DNA from: Bathynomus jamesi
Lineage: Eukaryota > Arthropoda > Malacostraca > Isopoda > Cirolanidae
Length of the DNA stretch: 64,000 nucleotides
Assembly (NCBI GenBank): GCA_023014485.1
Contig: JAJOZX010000995.1
Span: 234,501-298,500 of the forward strand
Direction: 5' to 3'
The translations under genes were made by a program, and so were the position numbers. The number at the start of each line of letters is the position of its first letter. The first letter of the stretch is position 1. A model generated the notes under the pieces. That model did no database searches. It was not told where the DNA came from and saw only the letters and a program-made list of their open reading frames with translations. This document shows, in pieces, positions 58,358-64,000 of the stretch.

Positions 58358-61300
58358 TTGTGGCGACCCTATAGCCAGGATAAACACATAGAAGAAGCAA
58401 GAGTTTAAACATTGGAGACCCTACTACCAAGTTTTTAAGAAGAAGATTTAAGAAGAAGATTTTAAGAAGAAGAATATTTTAAGAAGAAGAATATTTTAAG
58501 AAGAGGATTTTAACAGTGGCCACTCTTTGGCCAGATAGAAATTACCCTGCATCAGGATTAAAACAATTGAACGGCGTGTCACGACTTCTTGTTCGTAACA
58601 TCCACCTTGAACCGGTTTGTGTCACGACTCAAGTTCTCCAACCTAGTTTCATCCAAGAAGAAGTAGCCAGCAAGACACGTCTCAGGACACGTCTCTAAGG
58701 ATTTTGCCAGTAGAAATTTTGTTAAGTACAGTTTTTTTTAAGTAATTTAAAACAATTGAAAAGTCAGTATTATTAACAGTAATATTAGTATGGAGCCAGA
58801 ATTAACACAAAAACACAGTGAACACTTCAGACACCAGTGATACACTTTTTTTAGTGAAACAGTAATTTTCACAGAAGTTAATTGTCACAGAGTTAATTGT
58901 CACAGAGTCAATTGTCACAGAGGTCAATTGTCACAGAGTCAATTGTCCAGAGTCAATTGTCACAGAGTCAATTGGTCACAGTTATTTTCACTATATATTC
59001 AGTATAGAATAATTTTATTTTATGTACCTTCCGTACATTAGAGTGAAATGTTTACATTTCATATTTTTGTTTGCAAATTTTTAAAATTATTGAATGAATT
59101 GACTGCAAATTAAGAAAGAGAGTGTTTATAGAGAGTTTATATATTAGAGAGATACTTGAAGTCAGTTTTGAAGTCTTTTGAAGTCATTTTTTTGAAGTCA
59201 TTTTTTTGAAGTCATTTTTGAAGTCAGTTTGAAGTCAGAAGGTTGCGCCAAAAGGGACAACGCCCCAGAGATTTATAGAAATACTTGACAAGCGTTCAAG
59301 TTAGACAGTTTAAGTTTCAAGATACTTGACAAGCGTTCAAAGTTAGACAGTTTAAGTTTCAAGATACTTGACAAGCGTTCAAGTTAGACAGTTAAGTTCA
59401 AGATACTGACAAAGCGTTCAAGTTAGACAGTTTAAGTTTCAAGATACTTGGACAAGCGTTCAAGTTAGATAGTTTTAGTTTCAAGAATACTTGATAAGAG
59501 TTCAAGTTACAGTTCAGAATACTGATAGAGTTCAAGTACAGTTCAGAATACTGATAGAGTTCAAGTTACAGTTTCAGAATACTTGATAGAGTTCAAGTTA
59601 CAGTTTCAGAATTACTTGATAGAGTTCAAGTACAGTTTCAGAATACTTGATAGAGTTTAAGTTACAGTTTCAGAATACTTGATAGAGTTCAAGTTAGAGA
59701 GTTTTATTCCAAGTCAGAGTTTTATTCCAAGTCAGAGAGTTTTATTCCCAAGTTATTTCAATGCAGTCAATTGAATTCAACTTTTTCTTTGTAATTAAGA
59801 GAACTTAATTTAAGAAAATGTAATTTAAGAATTTAATTCAACCTTTTTTTTGTTGTTTAAGAGAATTTAATTCAACCTTTTTTTTGTTGTAAAAGTGAAT
59901 TAAATTCAACCAGAATTGAACGGTTTGCGTCTTAATTTAACCTTTTTTCTTGTTTGTAAGAAGGAAATGGACCGATTTGACTTTTCTTTTTCATGCCATT
60001 GTTGCGTATATAAAATATAGGTAAAATGACATTTTATTGTTTGTAACCAAAACAGTTTTTACAATTGTTTGTAATGACTTGATAATCATTGTAATGTATA
60101 TGTGATAATAATAGTTGTGTAATAATTAATTAATTGATCTTGTCCCAATGACTCCTTTTTAAATTACTATAAGGAGGAACATGCCGTTCCCCCATTTTGT
60201 TTGAACTCTTTTAATTTTTGTTCTAAGTAGTGTGACAAGCAATCTTTTAAAAAAAAAAAAAAAAAAAAAGAGCAAAGTGCTCACGAAAAGATGTATTGTC
60301 AATTTCAAACTTAGACCCCCCGCTTAGTCACTCAATTCCCCCGAATGTCGTACTCCAAACTTTGTCATTTTATTTTATTTTAACACCCCCAACCACAGTT
60401 GAACCGTGTCAACCAGAGAAATGGTTCAACCATGGTTAACTCCTCTTTGGTACGATGGAACATAACCTCAATTTAGGTTGTGTTTTTTTATATTACAGTA
60501 TATGTTTAGTTCATTATAGTTTATAATTGATTTCTATTCTTAACTTTTATATTTTTTATATTTTTTTTTTATTCGATGAATACTGAGTAATTGTGTTGGT
60601 CGAATTTAATTAATTGTGTGTCAAAATATCAAATAATTCAAATTCTATCAACATTTAACGAAAGAGTATGATTTTTCTACTTAACATGCAAAAATTGTTA
60701 AACCTTTTTAATATTTTTTTTATTATATAAAAATAATTTTTAATGTAAAATTTACCTGAGATTATTAAAAGAAAAGTTTCTTCGAAATGCTTTCCTTCCA
60801 TTTCAATAACTTTTTTATTCTTGGCCGAAACTCATCTAAGGTTCGATTTACTTTTATTTTTAAGAGTATTATAAAATTATGTTAGCTCATTAAAATGCAT
60901 AATTATCTCTATTTTTAATTTATATTTTTATTTTTCTTTTGTTCAATTAATCGTGAGTAACTGTCCTTAAATTGTTATTGTACCATTTGTAAGGTATCAA
61001 ACGAAAATTATAGTCAAATTGACATACTACTAGAGTATATTGCTATGAATTTTAGTAGTCGAAATTAATTGTGTCAAAATTCAATTTTTAAAACGGTGAG
61101 ATTTACTTTCATTACTTGTAAGGTCCTCTAAGTACGTATTTTTTAATTACCTTATACGTGTAACTGATTAATTATGTAAAATCTATAATCCTAATTGAAT
61201 TTTATTACTTTTGACACATATTCCCTCCAGTCACTTTTGCATTAAAACTCGTATGCAAACATCATCATTATAATATATCATAATTATTGCTTACTATATA

Positions 61301-62070
61301 TAAATTCTCGCTCATGCATTTATACAGTTAATTTAACAATCCTCTTAGCTAATCTGTCTCTCGAAATTATAAGATACACACTTTGTACCCAATAAACATA
61401 AATACACATTTGACCACAGGTCTATACATCATCCACTCTTTTAATTTTTGTTCTAATAGTGTGACAAGCAATCTTTTAAAAAAAAAAAAAAAAAAAAAAA
61501 GAGAGCAAAGTGCTCACGAAAAGATGTATTGTCAATTTCAGACTTATACCCCCCGCTTAGTTCACCTCAATTCCCTAGTACACAAAATACACACACTAGA
61601 CCACAGGTCTATACATCATCCATTACGTAATTCTATTTTTACCTACAATAGTCAATAAAAATTAGTTACAGATTGTACGATTTACAGTTTTCCCTTTTAA
61701 TCTGCTATTCATTTTGTATGTAATTCTTCCCACAAAAAAAAAAAAAAAAAAAAATGTTAAAAATTAACAATATCATTCTTTGTCTAACTTCATTGTTTGA
61801 CTAAATTAACGTATTAATCCTTTTATTCTTTTTACACAAAATTAAAGTATTAATCTTGAATTTTTTTAATTTTGTAAGCAGTGTCATTTTAAAAAATTTG
61901 ATTACTCTGCATTGTACTCAACCACGCGAAATCGTTCTGTATAAAATTTGTATTGTGAAGAAAAATTCGTCATCTAAACTGAATTAGTTAGGATGTTATT
62001 CATTTAATTCTATTGTATAAATTGTACCCTATTAGATTATTGTATAATATCATTTTTAAAGGGGAGAGTA
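58358..62070 (+). mobile_element. Internal region U6 (3.7 kb, non-coding, rearranged)
   Basis: PBS-like at 58361, the 15-base repeat 58877-58981, the 41/32-base repeats 59281-59697, A run 60250-60269, the same patch as U5 at 61434-61575, and the PPT ending at 62068. It has many one-base indels in 58500-59640. Confidence 0.9.
61434..61575 (+). repeat. Duplicated patch in U6, same breakpoints as U5
   Basis: Both junctions are the same as in U5 apart from one-base differences, so the two units descend from one rearranged copy. Confidence 0.9.
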
Positions 62071-63997
62071 TGTAAAAATGAACAATGAATAATCCATATT
62101 CATTTTTACATAAGAACCAAAATCGCTTAACGCGAGTTTGGATAATAATTTACTTGGAGCTTCTCCTATTTTTGTTCGTGTCACAACCCTACGATCTACC
62201 ATATCTATGGTTTAGTCGTATCTATTTTCCATTTTTTCATTGTTATAGAATTTATTATAATAAATTTGATTGTCTTCCATCTCACCCTCGACCCTAGATT
62301 ATGCATACACATGCATGTAACAGGATTGGAACCCGTAGTTGTAGTTCTTAGTCATTAATACCCACTCTTGTCTCTAATTCGTTCATGTAAATCTTCCTAA
62401 TATGATTTGTACTATACGTACAAATTCAATAACTATGACGTCACATTTTCCCGTCATTAATTTCCCTTCATTATATCTCTAGTAGCAATGTATGAAAATT
62501 CTTTATCATCATAATAAAACTGTACACTCTATAGAAGTCATTATTTTATATGTTATGTAGTATAAATATAACTATTATTCGACATATATCCCCCGCCCCC
62601 ATACGTCCATATCTTATCTTGACCATTATCGTATGTCAATTTTATTAAATATTCATTTTTTCTCGTGAAATGCAAAACTTCATGCCTTCGTTCGAAAACG
62701 CAAAAATACGTTCTCGTATTATTTTTTTCATTTTTATTTTTTATTTTTTAAGTGCGTTCACCCCACAAGATATTCATAAATGCTTAGTAAGTTATCAAAT
62801 TACCGCTCACATACGACAGAATCGAACGCTTCTAAGATAAATACCTCCGTTCGCTCTGATTTCAAATTTATAACATATTATAACATATTATTTCCTAAAT
62901 AATTATCTCGTATGTGCTCATGTACTTGTGTTGTACTAATAACCATCTAGTATAACCATCTGTATAACCATCTAGTAAATAACCATATATAAATATATAA
63001 AAACACTAAGAATGGTAACGACGTAATGTACTTTAATGAAACTGTAATTAATAATAACTTGTAATGTACTGTCAATGAAACTGTAAATTAATGTAATGAT
63101 TAATTTATAATGTAAGAATGTACTTTAATAGAACTGTAATGGACAATCATAAGCGAATGTGAAGTAATCCATAATTGTAATCGTAATTGTAATGAACCAA
63201 AATTAATACGTACTCAGTCGTGTACTTAATTGTACTTATGTGTACTATTCGAAATGATATCGCCTTCAGAATGAAGATTCGGCAAAAAAATATACGATTA
63301 GTTTTTATTTTTATTTTTTTACATTTTTATTTGGAATCTTTCAAACATCTGATCATGTTTTAAAAGGGGGGAACTTACCTTCAACTTCCGTCCCCCAAAC
63401 ATTTAGGTTTATATTATACATGTATTTGTAAAATTAAGGCACTTCATTGAGGTCACTTCATTAGAGCACTTCATTTACGGCACTTCATTACGAGCCTCCT
63501 TTGTTAGCAGCCTTGCTGCGAGGAGGGGGCAGAGGCCCATTGCCTCCTTAACTTTTTTTAGATTCCGGCCTGAGCCATGGTCGAAAGAGGTCGAACCTCT
63601 ACCCCTGTAAATTCAGAGCACTACCTGTACATTTTGAGAAGTAAACTACAAAAAGAAAGTTTTTATCTTTTCCTTCAAGCCTTGTTCTCTTCAGGAATTT
63701 AGTCAGTAAAGTCGATAAGTTATAAAAGAAAAATCGATAAGTTTAGTACCAAGAGAAAGTATCAGAGTATTATAGCAAGAGAAGAATTAATAATCGTCGA
63801 CCCATAAAGCGAGAAAAAGGGGACAACCCAAGCACCATAGAAGATATTGGCATAACAGTCTGTGAGTCTGTAGCCAAGGTTGAACAAGGGCGACCGAAAA
63901 GAATTAGAATGTTATAGAAGAAATATCCGTTGCTGCCTCCTAACTAGAACCCCCGTCGATTCCGAACCGACTCAGGGCCATAGACGGAGGGTTAACA
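62071..63997 (+). repeat. LTR-F, 1927 bp, complete
   Basis: Starts TGTAAAAATGAAC and ends GTTAACA three bases before the window edge; the next PBS would follow directly. Indel-rich from about 62070 to 63400. Confidence 0.92.
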
Positions 63998-64000
63998 TTG

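Larger units (their letters stand above)
28309..64000 (+). mobile_element. Tandem array of a large gag/pol-less LTR retrotransposon derivative (six periods, runs off the edge)
   Basis: The pattern is LTR-internal-LTR-internal and so on, with one LTR between each pair of internal regions. LTRs: 28309-29457 (truncated), 33259-35176, 39114-41045, 44958-46896, 50771-52708, 56449-58357 and 62071-63997. Every junction is consistent: polypurine tract AAAGGGGAGAG, then TAA, then LTR TGT...ACA, then TTG, then TGGCGACCC. No integrase, RT, protease or gag domain was found in any frame of any unit, so amplification would have depended on another element's enzymes or on recombination. The many short ORFs are chance. 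It fits the term LARD (large retrotransposon derivative), arranged as a macrosatellite. Confidence 0.9.

Overview
The window is animal nuclear DNA with no prokaryotic features. It is almost entirely mobile elements, and no host gene was recognised. The base composition is AT-rich, with many (TA)n, (AC)n and (AAT)n microsatellites. A short TTAGG-type array, read as CCTAA at about 25657-25681, points weakly to an arthropod; a crustacean would fit, but this is inference.

Layout: (1) 1-7080 holds two decayed copies of one non-LTR retrotransposon family. The first (1-2192) is cut by a nested insertion that contains a MITE. The second (about 3240-6855) keeps a PHD-like finger, tandem CCCH fingers, an APE-type endonuclease and a reverse transcriptase. 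(2) 7887-24607 is a Polinton/Maverick (adintovirus-like) provirus. Leftward genes are two or three unrecognised proteins and a protein-primed type DNA polymerase B. Rightward genes are the packaging ATPase, a small basic hydrophobic-tailed protein, an unrecognised coiled protein, an integrase with chromodomain, a probable minor capsid protein, a basic core-like protein, the major capsid protein and an adenain-like protease. This is a full replication, integration and particle-building set, but most frames carry indels or stops, so this copy is probably dead (or the assembly is poorly polished). (3) 20403-23790 is a 3.4-kb DNA transposon with about 245-bp inverted ends and an 8-bp target duplication. 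It encodes an intron-containing, hAT-reminiscent transposase of a lineage I cannot name, and it sits inside the 3' end of the protease gene. (4) 24608-27382 is a patchwork of small fragments: a piece of another Polinton, a foldback element and microsatellites.

(5) 27383-64000, more than half the window, is a head-to-tail array of a large LTR-retrotransposon derivative without gag or pol. Each period of about 5.7-5.9 kb is one LTR of about 1.92 kb (TGT...ACA) plus one internal region of about 3.7-3.9 kb, with a primer-binding-site-like sequence just after each LTR and a polypurine tract just before the next. Neighbouring units share LTRs, as expected from LTR-LTR unequal exchange or from integration of one-LTR circle concatemers. 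Diagnostic substitutions order the units as U1, U2, (U3,U4), (U5,U6). U5 and U6 share an identical internal rearrangement that looks like a template switch. The array begins at a head-to-head junction with an older inverted LTR fragment and runs off the right edge of the window. This macrosatellite built from a coding-less LTR element is the most unusual structure here.
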